Notes: generated from the letters alone by a model not told the origin. A stretch of 64,000 nt of DNA from Schlegelella_A sp038231215 (GCA_038231215.1 JBBRLS010000018.1:17259-81258), one strand, 5' to 3'; shown: positions 8,312 to 18,004, counted from the first letter of the stretch. Program-made: numbers and translations.

Positions 8312-10021
8312 TCAGATCGTGCGCACCTTGACCGTCGCGTGCTCGTTGATTCCCATCGCGCCGAAGAAGAGCGCCACCATGCGATGCGCCTCGATGAAGC
8401 TGACGCTGCGGTTTTCGGCGCGCCGCGCCAGCACCCAGTTGAGCAGGTCGCCGGCGGCGATGAAGTCGACGCGGATCAGGCGCGCGCACGAGACGTTGAC
8501 GATGGTCGCCTTGCCGAGCTCGGCGTCGAGCTTTTTCAGCGTCGTCGCGATGTCGCCGATGAGCTGGCCCGAGAGTTCGACCGTGGCCACCTCGATCATC
8601 GCCGGGTCGTCGGTGAGCTGCGACTCCTGGAAGCTGGTCGAGACGTCGCTCACCAGCGTCAGCGGAGGCACGGTCGTGCTCTGGTTCGAGCCGCTGATAC
8701 GGACGATGCTCCTGGCCGGCTCCCACGAGGGCGGCGAGACCTCGTAGGTGACGCAATAGTCGATCGCCGCCTCGTCGAACTGGTCCGGGCGGTTCGTCAT
8801 GCGCAAGGCGTCGAGGCGAACCTGCCAGAACGCCGGGTCGGCATCGCGCACACCGGTGGGCGCGGCCTCCTGCAGCACGACGAACAGGCGATCGCCCGAG
8901 AGCCAGCGCATGTCGAGATCCTGCGGGATCCAGCTGCGGAACAACTCCGAGAGCCGGCCGCAGGCCTCGGCATCGATCGTCTGCAGGGCGCCCCAGTCGA
9001 AGACCCAGGGCAAGGGCATCTGCAATGCCAGCGAGGCCAGCTTGGCGACGCCGTCGGCGTCGAGATAGTTGGGGCAGACCCAGCCGACCTGGCCTTCGAC
9101 GCGAGAGCTGCTCGGCCGCTCCTCGCTGGCCGCCTCGGCAACCAGCTTGGGCATCGAGAACCATTGCGGCGCCGACCAGCCGAACTGCTGTGCGTAGTCG
9201 AGGGCCAGACTCTCGAACTTGTGCTGCTGGCCGATGGCGCGGTAGAGATCGAACAGCACCAGCCAGGTCTCGGCATGTTGGGCGCGCGCTCCGCCTGGGC
9301 CGGTCTGCGCCGCCAGCGACTGCTCGCACTGCTCGAAGTCGGCATTGGCGAAGGCGATCACGGCTTCGTCGAGGTCGGGGTCGTGGGTGACCTCGGGACT
9401 GTTCGCCGAGAACGCCTTGCCGAAGTCCTCGGCCGGCGACAGGTCGAGTCGAATCGGCGCGATCGATGCCGAGCGCGCGGCGGCAGGCACCGTCTTGACG
9501 ATCTTGCCTGCCGGCGCCGACTGGGGAACGAAGTCCTCGACGCGGCCGCCGTGCGCTGGTGCGGCCGGCGGCGCGGGTGGCCGGCCGGCGAGCATGTCCA
9601 TCGGCGCCGGCTGCGTCGGCGCGTTGTAGAACTCGGGGCCGCGGCGCTGCGTACTGGCGTAGCTGTCGCCCACCATCTGCTGCTCGATCTCATCGATCTT
9701 GGTCTTGATGCCGGCGTCCTGGCGGGCCGGCGACTCGGAGGCACGCGGCTGCGAGTCGTCGAGCCGCGACGAGCCGAGCGCGGCGATCTGCTCGCTCGAG
9801 AGGCCTTCGCGGCGCACCTTGCGCAGCATGTCGAACTCGCGTTTGCGCACGAAGTCGTTGCGGCGCTTGCGCTCGATCATCGCCTTGAGCTCACCCTTGG
9901 CGTAGTCGCTTTCGCGGGTGTCCTCGACGGGCGCATCGAGTTCGGTCCAGTCCGTGGACGGATTCGCCACGAACTTGACGACCTTGCGAAAGAAACTCGT
10001 CGTGTCTTTGGGTTCCGCCAT
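8312..10021 (-). CDS. STAS-domain protein of unknown function
   Basis: This 569-residue cytoplasmic protein has a basic, charged N-terminal third (MAEPKDTTSFFRKVVKFVANP, then a Lys/Arg-rich helix and a Pro/Ala-rich linker at about residues 160-200). A middle helical region with TPR-like character (LFDLYRAIGQQHKFESLALDYAQQFGW) follows. The C-terminal domain resembles STAS folds: VATVELSGQLIGDIATTLKKL, IVNVSCARLIRVDFIAAGDLLNW, and the tail FFGAMGINEHATVKVRTI. It occupies the usual Burkholderiales slot between dksA and hslV. A role is not known; STAS domains often bind anti-sigma-like partners or nucleotides. The ATG at 10021 was chosen over a GTG 7 codons upstream. Confidence 0.75.
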   Translation of the reverse strand: MAEPKDTTSFFRKVVKFVANPSTDWTELDAPVEDTRESDYAKGELKAMIERKRRNDFVRKREFDMLRKVRREGLSSEQIAALGSSRLDDSQPRASESPARQDAGIKTKIDEIEQQMVGDSYASTQRRGPEFYNAPTQPAPMDMLAGRPPAPPAAPAHGGRVEDFVPQSAPAGKIVKTVPAAARSASIAPIRLDLSPAEDFGKAFSANSPEVTHDPDLDEAVIAFANADFEQCEQSLAAQTGPGGARAQHAETWLVLFDLYRAIGQQHKFESLALDYAQQFGWSAPQWFSMPKLVAEAASEERPSSSRVEGQVGWVCPNYLDADGVAKLASLALQMPLPWVFDWGALQTIDAEACGRLSELFRSWIPQDLDMRWLSGDRLFVVLQEAAPTGVRDADPAFWQVRLDALRMTNRPDQFDEAAIDYCVTYEVSPPSWEPARSIVRISGSNQSTTVPPLTLVSDVSTSFQESQLTDDPAMIEVATVELSGQLIGDIATTLKKLDAELGKATIVNVSCARLIRVDFIAAGDLLNWVLARRAENRSVSFIEAHRMVALFFGAMGINEHATVKVRTI

Positions 10022-10040
10022 GGGGAGAATCGGCGACACC

Positions 10041-10066
10041 AAACAGGCCCGGGGATGCGGGCCTGT
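10041..10066 (-). terminator. Intrinsic terminator after dksA
   Basis: On the minus strand ACAGGCCCG, a 6-base loop and CGGGCCTGT form a 9-bp stem followed by a short TTT run, just past the dksA stop. It separates dksA from the STAS gene. Confidence 0.7.
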
Positions 10067-10069
10067 CGC

Positions 10070-11086
10070 TCAGTCGCCGAACATTTTCTGCTTCAGCTCG
10101 CGACGCTGCTGCGCCTCGAGCGACAGTGTAGCCGTGGGCCGCGCGATGAGGCGCCCCAGGCCGATGGGTTCGCCGGTTTCGTCACAGAAACCGTACTCGC
10201 CGGATTCCAGCCGGCCCAGCGATTGCGAGATCTTCTTCAGAAGCTTGCGCTCACGGTCGCGCGTGCGCAACTCCAGGGCATGCTCTTCCTCGATGGTCGC
10301 CCGGTCGGCCGGATCGGGAACGATCGAGGTGTCTTCGCGCAGGTGCTCGGTGGTCTCGCCGGCGTTGCTGAGCAGGTCGTCCTTGAGGGCGCCGAGCTTC
10401 ATCTTGAAGAACTCGATCTGCTTGTCGTTCATGTACTCCGAGTCGGGCATGGCCAGCACCTCGGCGTCGGTCAACTCGCGGCCGCTCTTGGTCTTCCAGG
10501 CGTTGGCGAGTTTCGGATCGGCCTTCTGCTTCTCGCGGGGGATGTCGATTTCTTCGGTTTTCATCTGTCGAGTCGGCGGCCGGGGCGGTGCGAACCGATC
10601 CGCGAATCGTGAAGTCGGCGGTGGCAAGGGGGCCTGCACCGGAGCGACGAAGTATTTGGGCGTGCCGCGCCCGGGCTTGCGCGGTACGACGCCGGCGGGG
10701 AATCCAATTGGCGGGCCTGCGACGACAGGCGGCGTTGCTGCCGCGACCTTCGCGGCCGCCGGCACAACTGCAGGCTTGGGCGCCGGCGCCGAAACGATCG
10801 CCGGAGCGGCGTGCGGCTTGGCGGCCTTTGCGGTCTTTGCGGCCGGCGCGGGCACGGGCTTGGCGGTGTGGGGCTTCGGCGCCGCCTTGGCGGCGACCTT
10901 CTTCTCGGGCTTGGCGACCGCCTTCTTCGCGACGGGGACCTTGGTCGGGGTCGCCTTCCTGACGGGCGCGCGTGCCGCCCTGGCCGGGGCGGATTTCTTC
11001 GCGGTCGCCTTCCGGGCGGGTGCGGCGTGCCTGGCGCCGGACGGCGCCTTCGACGGTGTCTTCTTCTTGCCGGCTGATGTACTCAC
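10070..11086 (-). CDS. dksA: RNA polymerase-binding transcription factor DksA, long form
   Basis: DksA enters the RNA polymerase secondary channel and, with ppGpp, resets rRNA and amino-acid promoters. The canonical part starts near residue 175 (MKTEEIDIP), with the coiled-coil DKQIEFFKMKLGALKDDLL and tip, then the zinc-finger fold ending LSLEAQQRRELKQKMFGD. Only the first of the four zinc cysteines remains (FCDETGEPIG; the second pair reads SLEA), so it is probably zinc-independent. Residues 1-174 are an Ala/Lys/Pro-rich, histone-like tail. The GTG start at 11086 has a strong GAGGAGG site. A start at the internal ATG (10564) has no clear ribosome site. Confidence 0.9.
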   Translation of the reverse strand: MSTSAGKKKTPSKAPSGARHAAPARKATAKKSAPARAARAPVRKATPTKVPVAKKAVAKPEKKVAAKAAPKPHTAKPVPAPAAKTAKAAKPHAAPAIVSAPAPKPAVVPAAAKVAAATPPVVAGPPIGFPAGVVPRKPGRGTPKYFVAPVQAPLPPPTSRFADRFAPPRPPTRQMKTEEIDIPREKQKADPKLANAWKTKSGRELTDAEVLAMPDSEYMNDKQIEFFKMKLGALKDDLLSNAGETTEHLREDTSIVPDPADRATIEEEHALELRTRDRERKLLKKISQSLGRLESGEYGFCDETGEPIGLGRLIARPTATLSLEAQQRRELKQKMFGD

Positions 11087-11163
11087 AGGTCCTCCTCGCG
11101 ACGACGGCTCGACCCCGCATGGCAAGGCGGCTGTGCGGGGTGGGGCCGGTTCAAGCGCCGCGG

Positions 11164-11192
11164 ATTGTAGTCACCTGCTATGCCGGAGCGAA
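11164..11192 (-). promoter_or_regulatory. Candidate dksA promoter
   Basis: On the minus strand TTCGCT and TACAAT are separated by 17 bp, ending about 78 bp before the dksA GTG. The -10 match is strong and the -35 match weak. Confidence 0.4.
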
Positions 11193-11195
11193 ACC

Positions 11196-12239
11196 TCACG
11201 CCAGACACTGTTTGAGACCCTGTTCCAGGATCTCGCGCGGCAGGTCGATGCCGATGAACACCATCTTGCTGTTTTTCTTCTCGCCGGGCATCCATTTCGG
11301 CCCCAGGTCGCTGCCCATCAACTGGTGCACGCCCTGGAAGATGACCTTGCGATCGGCGCCCTTCATCCATAGCACGCCCTTGTAGCGAAGCAGCTTGGGG
11401 CCGTAGACCTGGACGATGGCGCCGAGAAAGTCCTCGAGCTTGCCGGCATCCAGCGGCTTGTCGGCGCGGAAGACGAAGGACTTGACGTCGTCGTCGTGAA
11501 CGTGATGGTGCGGGTGGTCGCAGTGCTCGCCCTCTGCGTGATCGTGGCCTTCGTGGTCGTGGTGATCGTGACCGTGCTCGTCGGCCTTCAGGAAATCGGG
11601 ATCGATCTCGAGCTTGGCGTTGAGGTTGAAGCCCTTCAGGTCGAACACGTCGGCGATCGGCACCTCGCCGAAGTTGACCTTCGACTGCTTTGCGCGCGGG
11701 TTCATGTGCTTGATGCGGTGAATCAGCGCGCCGACCGTCTCGTCGTCGACGAGGTCGGTCTTGCTGATGAAGATCTGGTCCGCAAAGCCGACCTGGCGGC
11801 GCGCTTCCTGGCGGTCGTCGAGCTGCTGGTCGCCGTGCTTGGCGTCGACCAGGGTGAGGATCGAGTCGAGCAGATAGCTCTCGGCGATTTCGTCGTCCAT
11901 GAAGAAGGTCTGGGCGACCGGGCCGGGGTCGGCCAGGCCCGTTGTCTCGATGACGACTCGGTCGAAGTCGAGCTCGCCCTTTCTCTTCTTCTCGGCCAGG
12001 TCGGCCAAGGTCGTGCGCAGATCCTCGCGGATCGAGCAGCACACGCAGCCGTTGTTGAGCTGGATGATCTGCTCCTTCGAGTCCTGCACCAGGATCTCGT
12101 TGTCGATGTTCTCCTCGCCGAACTCGTTCTCGATGACGGCGATCTTCTGGCCGTGCGCCTCGGTCAGCACGCGCTTGAGCAGGGTCGTCTTGCCCGAGCC
12201 CAGGAAGCCGGTCAGGATGGTGGCGGGGATGAGGCTCAT
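11196..12239 (-). CDS. COG0523 family metallochaperone GTPase (CobW/YjiA-like)
   Basis: These GTPases deliver zinc or cobalt to client proteins. The P-loop TGFLGSGKTTLL (residues 10-21), the metal-binding CVCC motif (near residue 68), the ETTGLADPGP switch and the SKTD base motif are all visible. A His/Asp-rich loop follows near residues 215-250 (HGHDHHDHEGHDH and more), a typical metal-binding insert, before the CobW C-terminal domain. It has 347 aa with ATG at 12239. It sits 109 bp upstream of dksA on the same strand, an arrangement associated with zinc-stress functions in other bacteria, though this DksA lacks the zinc cysteines. Confidence 0.92.
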   Translation of the reverse strand: MSLIPATILTGFLGSGKTTLLKRVLTEAHGQKIAVIENEFGEENIDNEILVQDSKEQIIQLNNGCVCCSIREDLRTTLADLAEKKRKGELDFDRVVIETTGLADPGPVAQTFFMDDEIAESYLLDSILTLVDAKHGDQQLDDRQEARRQVGFADQIFISKTDLVDDETVGALIHRIKHMNPRAKQSKVNFGEVPIADVFDLKGFNLNAKLEIDPDFLKADEHGHDHHDHEGHDHAEGEHCDHPHHHVHDDDVKSFVFRADKPLDAGKLEDFLGAIVQVYGPKLLRYKGVLWMKGADRKVIFQGVHQLMGSDLGPKWMPGEKKNSKMVFIGIDLPREILEQGLKQCLA

Positions 12240-12423
12240 GGGCGATTCACTCTGGGTTGCGGGTTCGATAGGCAGGGCTCGCCGCCATGCGGCGCGCGGG
12301 CGAACGCGGAGATGAGGCCGGCGACCGCCCCTTCAAGGTAGCAGACTTGTCAAGCGGGTACGTTTCGCGCTTCGGGTAAGCTGGATGGCGCTCCGGTTTC
12401 GCCGGCCGCCACTTCCACCTCCG

Positions 12424-13317
12424 ATGTCAGAACCTCCTGCCGCCCGCGCCGCGCGCGGCGCCGACAAGGCCGCCGCGCCGCCCGACCGGCGCAATATCTT
12501 CCAGAAGCTCGTCGATCTCGTCTCGCCGGGCCCCGAGTCGCGCGACCAGCTCATGGAGTCGCTCGCCGACGCCGAGCACAAGGAGCTGATCGAGCCCGAG
12601 TCGCGCATGATGCTCGAGGGCGTGCTGCGCATGGCCGACATGACGGCCGGCGACGTGATGGTGGCCGCGCCGCACATGGACCTGCTCGACATCGACGCGC
12701 CGTACGACGAGCTGCTGCACGTCATCATCCGCACCGGCCATTCGCGCTTTCCGGTCTTCGAGGAGCGGCGCGACAACGTCATCGGCATCCTGCTCGCCAA
12801 GGACCTGCTCAAGCTGCATCGCTCACCCGACCTGAGCCTGCGCACGCTGCTGCGGCCGGCGGTGTTCGTGCCCGAATCGAAGGCGCTCAACGACCTGCTG
12901 CGCGACTTTCGTTCCAACCGCAATCACCTCGCCATCGTCATCGACGAGTTCGGCAGCACCGCAGGGCTTCTGACCATCGAGGACGTGCTCGAAGAGATCG
13001 TCGGCGAGATCGAGGACGAGTTCGACGACAAGGACGGCGAGAGCAGCATCTACACGCTCGCCGACGGCGGCCAGCGGGTCGCCGGCGACACGACCATCGC
13101 GGCAGTGAATGGCTTCTTCGACGTCGCGCTGCCGACCGACGAGTTCGAGACGATCGGCGGCCTCGTCGCCCAGGAACTCGGGCGCGTGCCGCGGCGCGGC
13201 GAGTCGGTCACCATCGGCGGTCTCGTCTTCACCGTGATGCTGACGCGCGGCGGTGCGGTGCGCTGGTTCAAGGTCACCGGCGCCGCCGAAGAGGCGCTCG
13301 GGTCGGACGGCGCTTGA
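12424..13317 (+). CDS. corC: CorC/HlyC family CBS-domain protein
   Basis: This 297-residue cytoplasmic protein has two CBS repeats (about residues 70-195: VMVAAPHMDLLDIDAPYDELL, then TLLRPAVFVPESKALNDLLRDF) and a C-terminal CorC_HlyC transporter-associated domain (VNGFFDVALPTDEFETIGGLV). Family members are tied to Mg/Co efflux or to LPS-related envelope functions. The ATG at 12424 (MSEPPAARAARG) is preferred over an ATG 13 codons upstream. Its stop overlaps the lnt start. Confidence 0.92.
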   Translation: MSEPPAARAARGADKAAAPPDRRNIFQKLVDLVSPGPESRDQLMESLADAEHKELIEPESRMMLEGVLRMADMTAGDVMVAAPHMDLLDIDAPYDELLHVIIRTGHSRFPVFEERRDNVIGILLAKDLLKLHRSPDLSLRTLLRPAVFVPESKALNDLLRDFRSNRNHLAIVIDEFGSTAGLLTIEDVLEEIVGEIEDEFDDKDGESSIYTLADGGQRVAGDTTIAAVNGFFDVALPTDEFETIGGLVAQELGRVPRRGESVTIGGLVFTVMLTRGGAVRWFKVTGAAEEALGSDGA

Positions 13318-14864
13318 CGGCATCGGCCGGCGGCGGTCGGCGTGCTGGACCGGCCTGGCCGGTCGGGGTCGACGTCGGTTTCGTCGCCGCGCTAGGAGCG
13401 GCGCAGACGATCGCCTTCGTCCACACCGCGTTCTGGCCGGCGCAGGTGATGGCCATCGCGTTGCTCGCCTGGCGAGTCGGCATGGCATCGCCGGGTCGCG
13501 CTTTCGTCCTCGGCCACGCCTTTGGAACGGCGTGGCTCTGCGCCGGCACGTGGTGGCTCTACGTCAGCATGCATCGCTATGGCGGCCTGCCGGCGTGGTT
13601 GGCGGCGCTCGCCGTGTTCGCGCTGGCCAGCTTTCTCTCCCTCTATCTCGGCGCGGCGATGGCGTCGGCGGCACGTTGGCGCGGTCGCGGCGCGCTGGCG
13701 AGCGCCGCGCTGTTCGCGGCAGTCTGGCTCCTCGCCGAATGGGCGCGCGGCGTCATCTTCACCGGCTTTCCGTGGCTGGCGAGCGGTTATGCGCAGATCG
13801 ATTCGCCGCTGGCCGGCTACGCGCCGTGGCTCGGCGTCTATGGCATCGGCGCAGTCGTGGCCGGGGTGGCGGCCGCCTTCGGCTTCAGCCACCTCGGAAC
13901 GCTGCGCGCCTGGCTCGCACCGGGCGCTGCACTGCTGGTCGCGATCGTCCTCGGCGCATTCGCCGGTGGCGTCGACTTCACGCGGCTGACGACGACGCTT
14001 TCGGTGACGCTGCTGCAGAACAACGTGGCGCAGGACGAGAAGTTCGAGGCGCGCTTCGTCCCCGAGGCGCTCGCCCTGACTGCCGCGCAGCTCGATCAGG
14101 CGAAGGGCGACCTCGTCGTCGGGCCCGAGACCGTCATCCCTCTGCTGCCCAGCCAGCTCGACCCGGCCTGGTGGCAGGACGTGCTGACGCGATTCCGGCA
14201 GCCGGGCCGCGCTGCGATCGTCGGCCTGCCGCTCGGCAACGACGACGCCGGCTACACCAACTCGGCGGCCGGCATCTCGGCGGCGACCGCGGCCATGCCC
14301 GGCGGCTTCTATCGCTACGACAAGCACCACCTCGTTCCCTTCGGCGAATTCATTCCGCGCGGCTTTCGCTGGTTCACCGAGCTCATGAACATCCCGCTCG
14401 GCGACTTCAACCGCGGCCCGCTCACTGCGCCCTCGTTCGTCGTCAAAGGCGAGCGCGTCGCGCCGAACATCTGCTACGAAGACCTGTTCGGCGAGGACCT
14501 CGCGGCGCGCTTCGTCCCCGAAGCAGCGGCGCCGACGATCCTCGCCAACATCAGCAACATCGGCTGGTTCGGCGAGACCATCGCCGTCGCCCAGCACCTC
14601 GAGATCTCGCGCATGCGCACGCTCGAGCTGCAGCGGCCGATGATCCGCGCCACCAACACCGGCGCCACGGCGGTGATCGATCACCGCGGCGTCGTCGTGA
14701 AGTCGTTGCCGCCGTTCACGAAAGGCGCGCTTGAAGCGACGGTCGAAGGACGCAGCGGCCTCACGCCATTTGCGGCGTGGGCCGGACGATTCGGCCTGTG
14801 GCCGTTATTCGCCGTGGCGGCGACGGTGCTGCTACTCGCCGTCGCGCGTCGTCGTCGCGCCTAA
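13314..14864 (+). CDS. lnt: Apolipoprotein N-acyltransferase
   Basis: Lnt adds the third acyl chain to lipoproteins at the outer face of the inner membrane. The N-terminal half has six or more hydrophobic segments (to about residue 215), then the nitrilase-fold domain. The catalytic triad is visible as Glu in VVGPETVIPLL, Lys in YDKHHLVPFGEF and Cys in APNICYEDLFG. A final membrane segment ends in VARRRRA. It has 516 aa. The start is TTG at 13314, overlapping the corC stop (TTGA), so translation is probably coupled; no better in-frame start lies nearby. Two large lipoproteins in this window would be its substrates. Confidence 0.95.
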   Translation: MTASAGGGRRAGPAWPVGVDVGFVAALGAAQTIAFVHTAFWPAQVMAIALLAWRVGMASPGRAFVLGHAFGTAWLCAGTWWLYVSMHRYGGLPAWLAALAVFALASFLSLYLGAAMASAARWRGRGALASAALFAAVWLLAEWARGVIFTGFPWLASGYAQIDSPLAGYAPWLGVYGIGAVVAGVAAAFGFSHLGTLRAWLAPGAALLVAIVLGAFAGGVDFTRLTTTLSVTLLQNNVAQDEKFEARFVPEALALTAAQLDQAKGDLVVGPETVIPLLPSQLDPAWWQDVLTRFRQPGRAAIVGLPLGNDDAGYTNSAAGISAATAAMPGGFYRYDKHHLVPFGEFIPRGFRWFTELMNIPLGDFNRGPLTAPSFVVKGERVAPNICYEDLFGEDLAARFVPEAAAPTILANISNIGWFGETIAVAQHLEISRMRTLELQRPMIRATNTGATAVIDHRGVVVKSLPPFTKGALEATVEGRSGLTPFAAWAGRFGLWPLFAVAATVLLLAVARRRRA

Positions 14865-14922
14865 AATCGAGTCTCGTCGCAGAGCACGCCCGCCTCGGGA
14901 CGGCCAGCCGAGAACCCGCCCG

Positions 14923-15861
14923 ATGCTCTCGTTCCAGGACATCATTCTTCGCTTGCAGACCTACTGGTCGGGATATGGCTGCGCCTTGCTGCAGCCTTAC
15001 GACATGGAGGTCGGCGCCGGCACCAGCCACACCGCTACCTTCCTGCGCGCGATCGGCCCCGAGCCCTGGAAGGCGGCGTACGTGCAGCCGAGCCGTCGCC
15101 CCAAGGACGGCCGCTATGGCAACAACCCGAACCGGCTCCAGCACTACTACCAGTACCAGGTCGTGCTGAAGCCCGCGCCCGCCGACATCCTGGATCTCTA
15201 CCTGGGCTCGCTCGAAGCTCTCGGGTTCGACCTCAAGACCAACGACGTGCGCTTCGTCGAAGACGACTGGGAGAACCCGACGCTCGGCGCCTGGGGCCTC
15301 GGCTGGGAGGTCTGGCTGAACGGCATGGAAGTGACGCAGTTCACCTACTTCCAGCAGGTGGGCGGCCTCGAGTGCAAGCCGATCACGGGCGAGATCACCT
15401 ACGGGCTCGAGCGGCTGGCGATGTACGTGCAGGGCGTCGACAACGTCTACAAGCTGCAGTGGACCGAGGGCCTGACCTACGCCGACGTCTATCACCAGAA
15501 CGAGTTCGAGCAGAGCACCTACAACTTCGAGCACAGCGACGTCGAGTTCCTGCTCGCCGCTTTTGCCGCGCACGAGCGCCAGGCCAAGGCACTGATGGAG
15601 TTGCAGCTCGCGTTGCCGGCGTATGAACAGGTGCTGAAGGCGGCGCACAGCTTCAACCTGCTCGACGCGCGAGGCGCGATCAGCGTGACGGAGCGGGCGG
15701 CGTACATCGGGAGGATTCGCGTGCTGGCGAAGAGCGTCGCGCAGAGCTATCTCGAGAGCCGGGCGCGACTGGGATTTCCGATGGCGCCGAAGGCGTGGGG
15801 CGACGAGATCAGTGCGCAGCTTGCGGCAAAGGCCTTGGCTGCCGAGAAGCGAGCCACGTGA
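14923..15861 (+). CDS. glyQ: Glycine--tRNA ligase alpha subunit
   Basis: GlyQ carries the catalytic core of the tetrameric glycyl-tRNA synthetase. The start MLSFQDIILRLQTYWSGYGC, the motif EVGAGTSHTATFLRAIGP, YVQPSRRPKDGRYGNNPNR and LTYADVYHQNE are characteristic. It has 312 aa with ATG at 14923. The stop overlaps the glyS ATG by one base (TGATG). Confidence 0.97.
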   Translation: MLSFQDIILRLQTYWSGYGCALLQPYDMEVGAGTSHTATFLRAIGPEPWKAAYVQPSRRPKDGRYGNNPNRLQHYYQYQVVLKPAPADILDLYLGSLEALGFDLKTNDVRFVEDDWENPTLGAWGLGWEVWLNGMEVTQFTYFQQVGGLECKPITGEITYGLERLAMYVQGVDNVYKLQWTEGLTYADVYHQNEFEQSTYNFEHSDVEFLLAAFAAHERQAKALMELQLALPAYEQVLKAAHSFNLLDARGAISVTERAAYIGRIRVLAKSVAQSYLESRARLGFPMAPKAWGDEISAQLAAKALAAEKRAT

Positions 15862-17984
15862 TGGCCCAAGTCGATACCGCGCCGCTGTTGGTCGAGCTGC
15901 TCGTCGAGGAACTGCCGCCCAAAGCGTTGAAGGCGATCGGTGCGGCGTTCGCCGACGGCATCGGCAACGGCTTGATCCGCGCGCAGCTGAAGCTGCGCGA
16001 CGCGGACTGGACCTGGTACGCGACGCCGAGGCGACTGGCGGTTCTGGTCCCGAATGTGCTCGCCCGCGCTTCGGATCGCGCCGGGGAAATCAAGCTGATG
16101 CCCGCAAGCGTGGGTCTTTCTGCTGCCGGCGAGCCGACGCCCGCGCTGCTCAAGAAGCTGGCAGCGCTCGGCGCCGACGCAACGGTGGTTCCGCGACTCA
16201 AACGGCGCATCGACGGCAAGGCCGAAACCTTGTTCTTCGACAGCATCGTTGCGGGCGTCAGCGTGGCCGACGGGTTGCAGCAGGCACTCGAAGCAACGCT
16301 TGCGCGCCTGCCCATCCCGAAGGTCATGCAGTACCAGCTCGCCGACGGCTGGACGACAGTCGCATTCGTCCGCCCGGCGCACGCGCTGGTGGCGCTGCAC
16401 GGCGATGCCGTCGTGCCCGTGCACGCCCTCGGCCTCAAGGCCGGCCGCGCCACGCTCGGCCATCGCTTCGAGGCGAAGCAAACGCCGATCCTCGTGCGCG
16501 AGGCCTCGAGCTACGAGCAGCAACTGCGCGATGAGGGCGCGGTGATCGCGAGCTTCGCCGGCCGGCGTGCCGAGACCGCGCGCCAGCTCGCAGCGGCCGC
16601 AGCCAGCGCCGGCCTCACGCCAATCGATGACGCGGCCCTCCTCGACGAGGTGACGGCGCTGGTCGAGCGGCCGAACGTCGTCGCATGCAGCTTCGAGGCC
16701 GAGTTTCTCGACGTGCCGCCCGAGTGCCTGATCCTGACGATGAAGGCCAACCAGAAGTACTTCCCGCTCCTCGATGCGAAGGGCGCGTTGACGAACCGCT
16801 TCCTCGTCGTCAGCAACATCGCCCCGGCCGACACGAGCCGCATCGTCGAAGGCAACGAGCGCGTTGTCCGGCCACGGCTCGCCGACGCGAAGTTCTTCTT
16901 CGACCAGGACCGGAAAAGGACGCTCGAGTCGCGAGTGGCCGGGCTCGACAGGGTCGTATACAACGCCAAGCTTGGCAGCCAGGGCGAACGAGTGAAGCGC
17001 GTGCGCGCGATTGCTCGCTGGGTCGCCGAGCGAATCGGCGCGAATGTCGAGAACGCCAGCAGGGCCGCCGAGTTGTCCAAGGCCGACCTCCTGACAGACA
17101 TGGTCGGCGAGTTCCCCGAACTGCAAGGAATCATGGGCGGCTACTACGCGGCTCATGACGGCGAAAACGAAGATGTCGTCACGGCCATCAGGTCGCAGTA
17201 CGTCAATCCTCGCGGCGAGATCGACGAGGCGCCGAATCTCGTCGCAGCGGCGCTTCTCATTGCCGACCGCGCGGAGACGCTCGTGGGAATCTGGGGCATC
17301 GGCCTCAAGCCGACCGGCGAAAAAGACCCCTATGCGCTTCGTCGACACGCTCTCACGCTGCTTCATGCCTTCTCCTTGCTGACGTTCGCAACCGGCGCTG
17401 CAGCGCTGCGCCTCTCTTTGCCCGAGCTGCTCGAATTCGCTCGCTCCACTTTCTCTGCAGCCCTGTCCGACGACACCGTTGACGAAGTCACGGATTTCAT
17501 CTACGAGCGGCTCGGTAATCAACTTGCGATGCGCTTCGACGTACGCACCGTTGGCGCCGTCATGGCGCTGCGTCCGCCTCTGCAGGAAGTCGAGCCACGC
17601 CTCGAGGCCGTCGTGGCCTTTCAGCAGTTGCCCGAAGCATCCGCTCTTGCTGCCGCAAACAAGCGGGTCGGCAACATCCTTAAGAAGTCGGGCGAAGGCG
17701 CAGAGGGTGAGGTCGATACGGCGCTGCTGCGCGAGCCGGCTGAGGCGGCGTTGCATGGTGCGCTTGGCGAGGTTGGACCACGCTCGGCGGCGGCGTTCGA
17801 GCGGCGCGACTATGCCGCGTCGTTGCAGGCACTTGCTGCCCTGCGCTCGCCGGTCGATGCCTTCTTCGATACCGTCATGGTCAACGTCGACGATGCGGCG
17901 CTGCGGACCAACCGACTGGTTCTTCTCGCGGCCTTGCATAACGAGATGAACCGAGTGGCTGACCTGTCCAGGCTTGCGACCTGA
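15861..17984 (+). CDS. glyS: Glycine--tRNA ligase beta subunit
   Basis: GlyS binds the tRNA and completes the glycyl-tRNA synthetase. The start MAQVDTAPLLVELLVEELPP, the ECLILTMKANQKYFPLLD segment, the HD-like region with ELPELQGIMGGYYA-type sequence (FPELQGIMGGYYA here) and the KDPYALRRHALTLL motif are all present, with an anticodon-binding C-terminal region. It has 707 aa, normal for the family. It overlaps glyQ at the start and is followed after 20 bp by gmhB. Confidence 0.97.
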   Translation: MAQVDTAPLLVELLVEELPPKALKAIGAAFADGIGNGLIRAQLKLRDADWTWYATPRRLAVLVPNVLARASDRAGEIKLMPASVGLSAAGEPTPALLKKLAALGADATVVPRLKRRIDGKAETLFFDSIVAGVSVADGLQQALEATLARLPIPKVMQYQLADGWTTVAFVRPAHALVALHGDAVVPVHALGLKAGRATLGHRFEAKQTPILVREASSYEQQLRDEGAVIASFAGRRAETARQLAAAAASAGLTPIDDAALLDEVTALVERPNVVACSFEAEFLDVPPECLILTMKANQKYFPLLDAKGALTNRFLVVSNIAPADTSRIVEGNERVVRPRLADAKFFFDQDRKRTLESRVAGLDRVVYNAKLGSQGERVKRVRAIARWVAERIGANVENASRAAELSKADLLTDMVGEFPELQGIMGGYYAAHDGENEDVVTAIRSQYVNPRGEIDEAPNLVAAALLIADRAETLVGIWGIGLKPTGEKDPYALRRHALTLLHAFSLLTFATGAAALRLSLPELLEFARSTFSAALSDDTVDEVTDFIYERLGNQLAMRFDVRTVGAVMALRPPLQEVEPRLEAVVAFQQLPEASALAAANKRVGNILKKSGEGAEGEVDTALLREPAEAALHGALGEVGPRSAAAFERRDYAASLQALAALRSPVDAFFDTVMVNVDDAALRTNRLVLLAALHNEMNRVADLSRLAT

Positions 17985-18004
17985 CGACCGCCACAATCCG
18001 CGTC

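Noticed and set aside
7739..10612. Long plus-strand open frame antisense to hslV, the STAS gene and part of dksA
   Set aside because: No start signal, no domain, and the codon pattern follows the minus-strand genes.
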